Positions 1 through 6,064 of a DNA stretch of 10,006 nucleotides are shown piece after piece; the stretch's first letter is position 1, and the number at the start of each line of letters is the position of its first letter. The position numbers and the translations under genes are program-made. The DNA comes from Desulfobacterales bacterium (lineage in GTDB: Bacteria; Desulfobacterota; Desulfobacteria; Desulfobacterales; BuS5): positions 1 to 10,006 of the forward strand of contig JAGVGX010000043.1 in the NCBI GenBank assembly GCA_020056865.1, read 5' to 3'. The notes under the pieces were generated by a model. That model had not been told where the DNA came from. It saw only the letters and a list, made by a program, of their open reading frames with translations, and did not search any database.

Positions 1-211
1 AAGTTCAAGGAAGGCGAAAATTTTAACCACAGGAATACATTGAGTATTTCGAGGATAGCGCTAAAGCTTCACTCCGTGCCAAAATTTGAGCCTGACACAG
101 AAATTGGGCAAAAGGGGGCGTTTTGCAAAGCTTGCTATATTGCAGTAAGCCTTGCACATAAATAAAAAAGGCTTTTATCGTGCTTAAAATGTTGGCTTTG
201 TCAATTTTTAC
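1..211. other. non-coding block left of the integrase remnant
   Basis: No recognisable gene. The plus strand is open in frame 1 from the window edge to a stop at 163-165, but the translation shows no family features. A 7-bp inverted repeat (AAGCCTT 147-153, AAGGCTT 168-174) followed by a short T stretch could be a weak plus-strand terminator. Because the integrase homology stops abruptly near 263, this block may be sequence brought in by a deletion or by an inserted element; no element ends could be defined. Confidence 0.3.
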
Positions 212-322
212 CTAAAAACGGCTTTCAGACGGATTCGGTTCCATCGCCGCTGAAGCTGGTCGTTGAAGCCGCAGATAATCCCGGACTTCATCCAGCAACT
301 TGCGATTTTTTTGCATTGACAT
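212..322 (-). pseudogene. truncated integron-type tyrosine recombinase (intI remnant)
   Basis: A minus-strand ORF of 36 codons starts at ATG 322-320 and stops at TAG 214-212. Residues 5-20 (KNRKLLDEVRDYLRLQ) match the usual N-terminus of integron integrases and related tyrosine recombinases, in which KLLDQVRD-x-LRLKHYS leads into the SAM-like DNA-binding domain. After residue 20 (about position 263) the HYS...RTEQ continuation is absent in all three frames and the frame soon stops, so about 300 residues including the catalytic R-H-R-Y set are missing. Its orientation, divergent from the two cassettes starting at 449, is exactly where intI lies in an integron. A second in-frame ATG (316-314) exists and no good Shine-Dalgarno is visible. 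The match is short, so the call leans on context; a XerC-like or phage recombinase remnant is the alternative. Confidence 0.6.
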
Positions 323-339
323 GGTACGTGTGATATAAT
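311..339 (+). promoter_or_regulatory. cassette promoter (Pc-like), extended -10
   Basis: TTGCAT (311-316), 17-bp spacer, TATAAT (334-339) preceded by TG at 331-332 (extended -10 TGATATAAT). The -35 lies inside the first codons of the intI remnant and points toward the cassettes, the classic position of an integron Pc. Transcription would start near 346 and run through attI into cassette 1. Confidence 0.6.
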
Positions 340-448
340 AAGGCTTAAAAGGTTGTGTTATCAGGTAGTTCTAAAAAACAATATCAGTCTGACGATGTTA
401 AATCAAGGCGAATCTATTATCAGGGCAAATTTGCCTGATAATCAATGG
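340..448. other. attI-like region and first cassette junction
   Basis: This lies between the intI start and the first cassette. It ends at the core site GTTGGGT (448-454), which fits the integron consensus GTTRRRY, with the crossover expected between G448 and T449. A second GTTRRRY match (GTTAAAT) sits at 397-403. An inverted repeat, ATTATCAGG (416-424) against CCTGATAAT (434-442) around the self-complementary CAAATTTG with G425 unpaired, ends 5 bp before the junction. attI sites are poorly conserved, so the call rests on position and core site. Confidence 0.5.
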
Positions 449-961
449 TTGGGTGAAAAATGAGAAAACACATAATAAGACTAACCATAACCCGAATAGT
501 ATTGCTACTATGTAGTGCTTACGCATCATTGAGCCTATCAGTTTATTATGATCTTGTCCCAATAATCGTCCCAGTAACACTTCAGACAGTTCCCAAATTA
601 ACACTGTTGAAATTACTATCATGGGCCATATTACAATTATTTCTGCTATTGATTGCGTCATTCGTTGTATACTTTCACTTCAAAATTAAACTAATACCGA
701 AATTCGGAGTTGTCTGGGACAAAAGGGATAAAGAACCATATTGCCCAGTTCATAAAATCCCCTTGGCAAGACACAAAACCAAAATCGGCAATGATCCGTC
801 AGTCGGCTTAGATTGCCGCAAGTGCAAGGAGCCGTCGTACCCCTTAATTGATGACGGCAACCGAAGATTAACCCTCTCAGAAGCCAAGAAATTACTGTAA
901 AGCATAAAAGTCACCCAACCAGCGGGTCAAGCGGACGGAGTACCGCCGCTTACCCTTTACG
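449..961 (+). mobile_element. integron gene cassette 1
   Basis: The 513-bp unit begins just after G448 with TTGGGTGA. Near its end TCACCCAAC (911-919) is the exact reverse complement of GTTGGGTGA (448-456), as expected when the two ends of a cassette join to form a complete attC in the circular form. It holds one ORF (460-900) starting 11 bp in, ends in an attC-like hairpin, and has no obvious promoter of its own. Confidence 0.7.
460..900 (+). CDS. cassette-borne membrane protein with CxxH/CxxC tail, unknown function
   Basis: This 146-residue protein was not assigned to a family. Residues about 8-30 and 48-72 are hydrophobic and read as two transmembrane helices with a short loop (residues 31-47). 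The C-terminal half (about 80-146) is soluble and basic. It contains C95-P-V-H98 and C119-R-K-C122, spaced like the four ligands of a small zinc-ribbon-type site, preceded by a KFGVVWDK stretch (81-88) and followed by a short hydrophobic/charged tail. A membrane anchor plus a cytoplasmic metal-binding module is therefore inferred. The start lies 11 bp inside cassette 1, and GGGTGA (451-456) in the recombination core serves as Shine-Dalgarno. The stop precedes the attC by 12 bp, typical of cassette packing. Expression probably depends on the Pc-like promoter at 311-339. An overlapping minus-strand frame (398-661) is judged a shadow. Confidence 0.75.
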   Translation: MRKHIIRLTITRIVLLLCSAYASLSLSVYYDLVPIIVPVTLQTVPKLTLLKLLSWAILQLFLLLIASFVVYFHFKIKLIPKFGVVWDKRDKEPYCPVHKIPLARHKTKIGNDPSVGLDCRKCKEPSYPLIDDGNRRLTLSEAKKLL

Positions 962-967
962 TTCTAT
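913..967. other. attC site of cassette 1 (55 bp)
   Basis: R'' is ACCCAAC (913-919, fits RYYYAAC); R' is GTTCTAT (961-967, a variant core supplied by the next cassette). Between them lies an imperfect hairpin. GGGT (924-927) pairs with ACCC (952-955), AAGCGG (929-934) with CCGCTT (946-951), and CGG (936-938) with CCG (943-945) around an AGTA loop. C928 and A935 are unpaired. Single extrahelical bases on one arm are the structural signature integron integrases use to choose the strand. Confidence 0.75.
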
Positions 968-996
968 TTCCTCAATCTCACCAACTCCAAATAACG

Positions 997-1025
997 TTGA
1001 CATAAGGCAGACAAAAGCGTATATT
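997..1025 (+). promoter_or_regulatory. strong sigma-70-type promoter of the toxin-antitoxin cassette
   Basis: TTGACA (997-1002), 17-bp spacer, TATATT (1020-1025): perfect -35, near-perfect -10 and optimal spacing, inside cassette 2. The start point expected about 7 nt after the -10 falls on the toxin ATG at 1032, implying a leaderless or near-leaderless transcript. Confidence 0.8.
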
Positions 1026-1031
1026 ATTAAC

Positions 1032-1301
1032 ATGAAATATTTGAATTGGAATTCTGAAAAAAACGAAATTTTAAAAAAAGATCGCGGGATATCTTTTGAG
1101 GAAATAGCCTATTTCATTGAGTCTGGGCGAGTGATCGGAATCGAAGAAAATCCGGGGCACCCCAATCAAAAGATGTATGTTTTAGAAATCGACAGCTATG
1201 CCGTCATCGTACCTTACGTGGAAAATGAGGGTGAAATATTTCTGAAAACAGCTTTTCTAAGCCGTAAATACACAAAAAAATACGGCTTAAAGGGGGAATA
1301 A
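1032..1301 (+). CDS. BrnT-like toxin of a type II toxin-antitoxin pair
   Basis: This 89-residue protein follows the pattern of small BrnT-like (RelE-fold ribonuclease) toxins. The N-terminus is NWNSEKNEILKKDRGISFEE (5-24), with the W..EK...L.K..GISFEE motif. A central strand region contains Y56-A-V-I-V-P-Y62, and the C-terminus has IFLKTAFLSRKYTKKYG (69-85), where such toxins keep conserved K/R residues. Cleavage of RNA is inferred from the family. The start is supported because the family usually begins a few residues before this W and no alternative lies nearby. No Shine-Dalgarno precedes it, and the promoter at 997-1025 would start transcription on the ATG itself. The stop overlaps the antitoxin start by one base (TAATG at 1299-1303). 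Toxin-first order is usual for BrnT-like pairs. Confidence 0.75.
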   Translation: MKYLNWNSEKNEILKKDRGISFEEIAYFIESGRVIGIEENPGHPNQKMYVLEIDSYAVIVPYVENEGEIFLKTAFLSRKYTKKYGLKGE

Positions 1302-1597
1302 TGAATAAAATCAGTAAAAAGGCACTTAAGCCAATCGATCAGGAAGAGAAAGACCTGATGGAGTCAATCGAGCGTGACGAGTGGCAGCCTGTTAAAAATT
1401 TTGATCAAGAAAGAAAAAAAGCAGTAGAAGCTGCTCGAAATACCTTAAAAAAAGACAAACGAATAAATCTTCGTCTTTCTCAAAAGGATTACCACCAAAT
1501 TCAGATAAAGGCAATTGAAGAAGGCATACCATATCAAACGCTTATCTCAAGTCTCGTGCATAAATATCTGAACGGTTCCCTGACTCACGGATCATAG
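1301..1597 (+). CDS. CopG/ribbon-helix-helix antitoxin
   Basis: This 98-residue protein has a charged N-terminal half (1-50, rich in D/E/K), expected to wrap around the toxin. The C-terminal module is KRINLRLSQKDYHQIQIKAIEEGIPYQTLISSLVHKYLNG (53-92), a ribbon-helix-helix fold. The INLRLS strand (55-60) would contact DNA, and GIPYQTLISSLVHKY (75-89) matches the CopG-type antitoxins usually paired with this toxin class. It likely neutralises the toxin by direct binding and represses the promoter at 997-1025. AGGGGG (1291-1296), 4 nt before ATG 1301, is a good Shine-Dalgarno, whereas the toxin has none, which would favour antitoxin synthesis from the shared mRNA. The stop lies 7 bp before the attC R'' site at 1605. 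Confidence 0.8.
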   Translation: MNKISKKALKPIDQEEKDLMESIERDEWQPVKNFDQERKKAVEAARNTLKKDKRINLRLSQKDYHQIQIKAIEEGIPYQTLISSLVHKYLNGSLTHGS

Positions 1598-1604
1598 GAA
1601 GGAA

Positions 1605-1736
1605 ATAGAACGCTGCCTTTCACGCCGAGCGGGCTACACAGCACCGCATTTTTGAACGATAACTTTTAATCGACCTTCCTCTTTTCTGTGGCGGTTTCCG
1701 TTATTCGCCGCCCGCCGTGTGAAGGCAGCGTTCTGC
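1605..1736. other. attC site of cassette 2 (132 bp, long VCR-like type)
   Basis: R'' is ATAGAAC (1605-1611), the exact complement of the cassette's own GTTCTAT at 961-967. R' is GTTCTGC (1730-1736). The arms form a long imperfect stem. GAACGCTGCCTT (1608-1619) pairs with AAGGCAGCGTTC (1722-1733), CACG (1621-1624) with CGTG (1716-1719), and GCGGGC (1629-1634) with GCCCGC (1710-1715). Unpaired bases remain between the blocks, and the central loop is about 75 nt. The core deviates from strict RYYYAAC/GTTRRRY, but the self-complementarity between cassette ends is exact. Confidence 0.65.
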
Positions 1737-1803
1737 CTCCATGGTCAAGTATTGCGTTTATGTATGTTTAAATTGAAACGAGAACCTGTAACGGGCTATA
1801 TAA

Positions 1804-3258
1804 ATGAATTTTTCAAATTCTTACACATCGTTAGATGAGGTTTTTTACGAAAGAACACGGCCTACACCTGTTAATGACCCCAATCTTTTTTTGTGGAATT
1901 CCAGCCTGGCTGAACAGCTAATGATCGCAGATGAATTGAAACATAATCCGGTTGCCATGGCGCAAGCTTTTTCAGGAAACCATATTCTACCCGGATCAGA
2001 ACCCATTGCAACTGTGTATGCAGGACATCAGTTTGGCAATTTTGTTCCCAGGCTCGGAGACGGAAGAGCACATCTTCTCGGTGAGGTGTTAGATCAATCC
2101 GGGAAAAGGTGGGACATTCAGCTCAAAGGTTCCGGTCGCACCTCATTTTCCAGAGGGGGTGATGGTCGTTGTGCCCTTGGTCCGGCTGTTCGAGAGTTCA
2201 TCATGAGCCAGGCCATGAACGCTTTAGGTGTTCCAACAACACGCTGCCTGGCAGTTGTCACTACCGGAGAAACTGTTTTTCGTGATACGCCATTGCCAGG
2301 GGCTGTTGTGACGCGGGTTGCGTCAAGTCATATACGTATTGGAACTTTTCAGTTCTTCGCGGCGCAAGGTGATCATCAATCTCTCAATGCCCTCTGCAAC
2401 TATACTATAGAGCGTCACTATCCAGAGTTGCAGGAAGAAGGACAGAATCAATATATTTCGTTGATTAACAAGGTCATGGAAAGGCAGATCCAACTGGTTG
2501 TTGAATGGATGAGGGTCGGTTTTATTCACGGTGTCATGAATACGGATAACACATCTTTGTCCGGGGAAACCATTGACTATGGCCCTTGTGCCATGATGGG
2601 GATCTATGATCCTAAGACCGTTTACAGTTCGATTGATACGATGGGTCGATATGCTTTTGGCAATCAGCCTGAAATTATACAATGGAACCTTGCACGATTT
2701 GCTGAATGTATGTTGCCACTGGTCAATGCTGACAAGAATAAAGCGGTAGATCAGGTCAGACCTGTTATTGCAGTGTTTCCCGACCGTTTTGAGAAAGAAT
2801 ATATGAAAATGATGTCAAAGAAGCTTGGCCTGACATTTTTTAAGCATGAAGATAAGAAGCTAATCGTTTCTGTGTTGAACCGACTCAAGGACAGGCGCTT
2901 GGACTACACGGTCACTTTTGATCTTTTGACCAAATCGTTGATGTCTGAAACTGCAGCTTCTCAGATGAGAAATGAACTTGAGGATTGTTTTGACCTTTGG
3001 CAACAACGATTAAGCGAACAAAACGAAGTTTTTCAAAAAGTGCAGGAACTGATGCGGCAACACAATCCTGTAGTAATCCCAAGGAACCATCATGTTGAAG
3101 CGGTGATTCAAGCGTGTGAGCAGACCGGCAGGGTGACGTTGGCTGAAAAATTTCTTCAGGTTCTTGGCTCTCCTTATAAAGAGCTGGAACAAACATCTGA
3201 GTATCAAGATGCGCCGAGTGACGGTGATCAAAATTATCGAACGTTCTGCGGAACCTGA
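1804..3258 (+). CDS. selO: SelO-family protein adenylyltransferase (AMPylase)
   Basis: The 484 residues cover the whole family length. SelO is a pseudokinase-fold enzyme that binds ATP upside-down and transfers AMP to Ser/Thr/Tyr of proteins, linked to redox stress. Visible motifs are an N-terminal [38 protein letters not shown] (72-89), and [18 protein letters not shown] with K108 (105-122). There are also [14 protein letters not shown] (167-180) and [10 protein letters not shown]...DYGP with D248, N249 and D258, which line up with the catalytic and Mg-binding residues of Pseudomonas SelO. The C-terminus YRTFCGT keeps a cysteine (C482) near the end, where many eukaryotic homologues have selenocysteine. 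ATG 1804 gives the expected N-terminus, but no clear Shine-Dalgarno precedes it. It lies about 70 bp beyond the last attC and has no attC after it, so it is probably the chromosomal flank, not a cassette. Confidence 0.95.
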   Translation: MNFSNSYTSLDEVFYERTRPTPVNDPNLFLWNSSLAEQLMIADELKHNPVAMAQAFSGNHILPGSEPIATVYAGHQFGNFVPRLGDGRAHLLGEVLDQSGKRWDIQLKGSGRTSFSRGGDGRCALGPAVREFIMSQAMNALGVPTTRCLAVVTTGETVFRDTPLPGAVVTRVASSHIRIGTFQFFAAQGDHQSLNALCNYTIERHYPELQEEGQNQYISLINKVMERQIQLVVEWMRVGFIHGVMNTDNTSLSGETIDYGPCAMMGIYDPKTVYSSIDTMGRYAFGNQPEIIQWNLARFAECMLPLVNADKNKAVDQVRPVIAVFPDRFEKEYMKMMSKKLGLTFFKHEDKKLIVSVLNRLKDRRLDYTVTFDLLTKSLMSETAASQMRNELEDCFDLWQQRLSEQNEVFQKVQELMRQHNPVVIPRNHHVEAVIQACEQTGRVTLAEKFLQVLGSPYKELEQTSEYQDAPSDGDQNYRTFCGT

Positions 3259-3425
3259 TGCGTTTTTGCTTGAAACAAATACCAGATACTTTATTTAAAA
3301 AAAGTGGCGAAAAATGCCGGACTGCAGTTGTTGATGAACCACGTGATCTGTCAGCAAAAATGGACTTTTTAAAAGATATAATTGCCATGGACGTCGAGTT
3401 AGGTCATTTTAATAAAAATAGATAA
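3258..3425 (+). CDS. possible 55-residue ORF coupled to selO, unknown
   Basis: ATG 3258-3260 overlaps the selO stop by one base (TGATG), and the frame ends at TAA 3423-3425, overlapping the ribosome-binding site of the reductase gene. The product begins [10 protein letters not shown], contains EKCRTAVVDEPRDLSAKMDFLKDIIAMDVELGHF and ends KNR: charged, no membrane segment, two cysteines (C4, C20). I do not recognise it. The tight overlap suggests translational coupling, and it fills the whole gap between its neighbours. It could equally be a decayed gene fragment or a chance frame. A TATAAT at 3377-3382 lacks a matching -35. Confidence 0.35.
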   Translation: MRFCLKQIPDTLFKKSGEKCRTAVVDEPRDLSAKMDFLKDIIAMDVELGHFNKNR

Positions 3426-3435
3426 GGAGATCATC

Positions 3436-3993
3436 ATGGACAAATACGAAATCGCTGTTATCGTTGGAAGCCTTCGCAAAGAGTCAATCAACCGTAAGCT
3501 GGCAAATGCTATTGTAAAGTTGGCACCCGTAGAGTTTGCTTTCAAAGAAATACAAATCCGGGATCTGCCACTTTACAACCAGGATGAAGATGCCAATCAA
3601 GCCAATTCCGTTAAACGGCTAAAGAGCGAAATTAGAGGTTCCCAAGGCCTTTTATTTGTTACGCCGGAATATAATCGTTCAATACCTGGCGTACTTAAGA
3701 ATGCAATCGACCATGCTTCTCGTCCTTATGGTCAAAACGCGTGGGCAGGCAAGCCCGCTGGCGTTATAGGCGCTTCGATTGGTGTTATTGGCACCGCCAT
3801 GGCGCAACAGCATTTACGCAATGTTCTTGCATGCCTGGACGTTCCAATGCTTGGTCAACCAGAAGCATTTATTCATGTAAAAGATGGTTTTTTTGATGAA
3901 GCCGGTAATATCAGTGAAGATAGTAAAAAAAATTTTCAAAAATGGATAGACAAGTATAGTGCGTGGATAAAAAAGCACGTTAGCGTTAGTTGA
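3436..3993 (+). CDS. NAD(P)H-dependent FMN reductase (ChrR/YieF-like quinone or azo reductase)
   Basis: This 185-residue protein is a single flavodoxin-like domain of the NADPH-dependent FMN reductase family. The phosphate loop is at the N-terminus (VIVGSLRKESINRKLA, 8-23), which binds the FMN phosphate. LPLYNQDED follows (44-52), then the family signature FVTPEYNRSIPGVLKNAIDHASRP (74-97) and the GxIGASIGVIGTAMAQQHLRNVL segment (109-131) that contributes to dimer and flavin contacts. Members reduce quinones, flavins, azo dyes or chromate in the cytoplasm; the substrate here cannot be read from sequence. AAGGAG (3424-3429), 6 nt upstream, fixes the start at ATG 3436. Position behind selO on the same strand suggests a small redox-related operon, which is inference. 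It converges with the transporter gene on the minus strand. Confidence 0.9.
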   Translation: MDKYEIAVIVGSLRKESINRKLANAIVKLAPVEFAFKEIQIRDLPLYNQDEDANQANSVKRLKSEIRGSQGLLFVTPEYNRSIPGVLKNAIDHASRPYGQNAWAGKPAGVIGASIGVIGTAMAQQHLRNVLACLDVPMLGQPEAFIHVKDGFFDEAGNISEDSKKNFQKWIDKYSAWIKKHVSVS

Positions 3994-4120
3994 TGAAAAG
4001 GCTTCAACGCGTCAAAGGTTCAAAGATAAGCTTCATGATGCTGAAAAGATGTTGAAAGTATTGATAAAATCATTATAAAATAAGCACTTGATCGTGGATC
4101 ATGTTCTCCCAGCGAATTGT

Positions 4121-4223
4121 ATTGGTATTGGGGATGTTCATCAATATATAAGTTGTCTATATTTCAAAGCTCAATTTAAGTTCTTCTGCCCGTATTCAGC
4201 CGCGCAATACCACCAATACCAAT
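4121..4223. repeat. 11-bp inverted repeat between convergent genes
   Basis: ATTGGTATTGG (4121-4131) and CCAATACCAAT (4213-4223) are perfect reverse complements separated by 81 bp, with imperfect extension on both sides (CGAATT before the left arm, AATCG after the right). CAATACCA also occurs next to the right arm (4205-4212). The setting, between the 3' ends of two convergent genes, fits a long-loop termination/stability structure or the ends of a ~105-115 bp MITE-like element. No target-site duplication was seen, and no T-run follows either arm. Confidence 0.45.
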
Positions 4224-4255
4224 AATCGTTTGAAAAAAACACTGACTTGTTTTAT

Positions 4256-6064
4256 TCAATCACGTTGACCGAGTTGTTGGATCCTGTTTTTAACCTCATC
4301 CGCCCTGGTGGTATCGGGCATAGGCTCACCAAAATGTATGGTTACCGGATAAAAAATTGTTGAAATTATTTTTGATCCTATACCTTCCTTACAATAATCT
4401 AAATGATGTTTTCCGGTTCTGCTGATATGAACCGGAATCATCGGATGGCCTGTATTTTTTATAATATATTCAAACCCTTTTTGAAATGATGCAACAGGTT
4501 CTGTTTTTTTGATCTTGCCTTGAGCAAACACACATAATAAAAAACCCTCCATCACTGCTTTACGTGCCTGGCGAACTGTTTTAAATATCGTTGCCGGATG
4601 ATCCTGGTTTGAAACAGGAATCGACTGCATTATCCTGAAAAACCAGTTAAGCCACGAGATGTTATAGATATCGCGTTCTATAAGAAAACGAATCCGGCGC
4701 TGGCCCGTAGCCATCAACAAAAAAGGATCTCGCCATGATGTAATATTGCTTACAATAAGACAGCCGCCTTCTACCGGCACATGTTCGATCCCTTTCACAT
4801 CCATGCGACACGTGGCTTTGGTAATGATCAGCATAACAAAACGGATAAAAAAATCAGGCAACACAATCATTGTTGCCACGCCCAGTACAAATGTCATGAT
4901 GCCTAAAAGCATAAACGCCTGACCGGGAGTAAAACCGAGCTGCTGCTGGAACAATTTTATCATAAGACTTGCGCCTAATATACCCACAAAATTCAAAAAA
5001 TTTGAAGCTGCAAGAACAGCCCCCCGGTTGTTTTCAGAGGTCTTCCACTGAATAAGCGCATCTAAAGGCAAAATAAACAACCCTGCAAAAATTCCTAAAA
5101 AAAGAATGCACCCCATTGCCCAAATCATATGATGGCCTGCCATGTTTAAGCTGACCAGCGATATGGAAAGCCCAAAAGCCCCTATAGGAACAATGCCGAA
5201 TTCAATATTGCGTCCGGAAAGCACCCCGGCAAGAAGCGACCCCATACCAATCCCAACAGCCACAATAAGAAACAAATACCCAGAAAAATTACTTTTTTCA
5301 GGTGTTAAATGCATCAGTTCAATGCCATAAGGAACTAAATTCATCTGGGCATATGCTGCAACCATCCAAAAATATGAGGAGGTAATAATGGCCATTAAAA
5401 GATATTTGTCTTTGGAAACCGATGTCATGGTTTTCCATATGCCTAAAAAAAATACAGGGGAAATCGACCGGGTACCGCTTCCGGCAGGTGTTTTATATAT
5501 TTTCCTGCTGGCAGAAAAACCCACCAGGCTCATGGCAATGCAAATTATCCCGCAAAGAACAAACCCGGTTTTACCACCTGCAAAAATTGAAGCGAGAATT
5601 GTTCCGATAATAATCGATAAAAACGTGGCAGAAACAATAAAGCTGTTGGCTTTTGAAAGTCTTTCAGTTGGCACAAGCTCCGGCACAATGCCATATTTAG
5701 ACGGGCCAAAAAAAGCACTTTGCGTACTCATTAAAAACAAAACCAAGTAAAGCCCTAAGGTACTTCCTACATAAAAAAAAAGACATCCGGTGCTCATCAG
5801 CACCACCTCAACAATCTTCAGCCTGACAATCATCGTGCGTTTACTGATTTTGTCTGCAAGCACGCCGGCAGCATCAGAAAATAACAAAAAAGGAATAACA
5901 AAAACAACCCCGGTGTTGGCCATTATACGATCCGGACTTGTTTCAGGATGGGTGGAGATAAGAAAAAAAACCATTGCCAGTTTGTATAAATTGTCGTTCA
6001 ACGCGCCAAAAAACTGGGTGACGTTAAGCCATTTAAATGTTTTCTCTGTTGATTGATCAACCAT
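4256..6064 (-). CDS. LplT-like MFS transporter fused to a degenerate PlsC acyltransferase
   Basis: This 602-residue inner-membrane protein has two parts. Residues about 10-405 form a 12-helix MFS domain of the lysophospholipid transporter (LplT/Aas) type, shown by QFFGALNDNLYKLA (17-30) and AFFGPSKYGIVPELVPTERLSKANS (117-141). Residues about 415-602 are a PlsC/1-acylglycerol-phosphate acyltransferase domain. Aas-type fusions flip lysophospholipids inward and re-acylate them; the third Aas domain, the acyl-ACP synthetase, is absent here. The acyltransferase is abnormal. The H-x4-D motif reads S-N-I441-T-S-W-R-D446, so the catalytic His is Ile, and the FPEG block reads FAQG (513-516). Acyl transfer is therefore doubtful, while the IPV block (543-545) and overall fold signals remain. 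AAGG (6068-6065 on the minus strand) lies very close to the ATG inside a palindrome (6063-6079). Several plus-strand frames here are shadows. Confidence 0.9.
   Translation of the reverse strand: MVDQSTEKTFKWLNVTQFFGALNDNLYKLAMVFFLISTHPETSPDRIMANTGVVFVIPFLLFSDAAGVLADKISKRTMIVRLKIVEVVLMSTGCLFFYVGSTLGLYLVLFLMSTQSAFFGPSKYGIVPELVPTERLSKANSFIVSATFLSIIIGTILASIFAGGKTGFVLCGIICIAMSLVGFSASRKIYKTPAGSGTRSISPVFFLGIWKTMTSVSKDKYLLMAIITSSYFWMVAAYAQMNLVPYGIELMHLTPEKSNFSGYLFLIVAVGIGMGSLLAGVLSGRNIEFGIVPIGAFGLSISLVSLNMAGHHMIWAMGCILFLGIFAGLFILPLDALIQWKTSENNRGAVLAASNFLNFVGILGASLMIKLFQQQLGFTPGQAFMLLGIMTFVLGVATMIVLPDFFIRFVMLIITKATCRMDVKGIEHVPVEGGCLIVSNITSWRDPFLLMATGQRRIRFLIERDIYNISWLNWFFRIMQSIPVSNQDHPATIFKTVRQARKAVMEGFLLCVFAQGKIKKTEPVASFQKGFEYIIKNTGHPMIPVHISRTGKHHLDYCKEGIGSKIISTIFYPVTIHFGEPMPDTTRADEVKNRIQQLGQRD

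Larger units (their letters stand above)
962..1730 (+). mobile_element. integron gene cassette 2 (toxin-antitoxin)
   Basis: The 769-bp unit begins after G961 with TTCTATTTCC. CGTTCTATTTCC (960-971) recurs as its exact 12-base reverse complement GGAAATAGAACG (1601-1612), immediately after the antitoxin stop, and an attC-like hairpin closes the unit at 1730. It carries a promoter and two genes. Self-promoted toxin-antitoxin cassettes are well known from sedentary integrons, where they are thought to stabilise arrays. Confidence 0.7.

Noticed and set aside
1..165. Open frame on the plus strand from the window edge to TAA 163-165
   Set aside because: 54 codons without stop is not rare over six frames, there is no start in the window and the translation has no recognisable pattern.
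316..339. TTGACA at 316-321 as the -35 partner of TATAAT 334-339
   Set aside because: Spacing is only 12 bp; TTGCAT at 311-316 with 17 bp and the extended -10 is the better reading.
1773..1802. TTGAAA and TATATA before selO as its promoter
   Set aside because: The implied start point would fall after the ATG at 1804, so it cannot drive this start.
3235..3258. selO stop as a selenocysteine codon
   Set aside because: The TGA follows FCGT, which already holds the terminal cysteine, and the ORF after it is in a different frame; no need for recoding.
1731..3993. selO and the reductase as further integron cassettes
   Set aside because: The unit would start TTCTGCCTCC, and no GGCAGAAC complement or attC-like hairpin was found downstream in the window.
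5388..5750. Plus-strand frames inside the transporter gene (also 5142-5330, 5790-6056)
   Set aside because: They are antisense to a full-length, family-matching protein and show no family pattern or ribosome-binding site of note.
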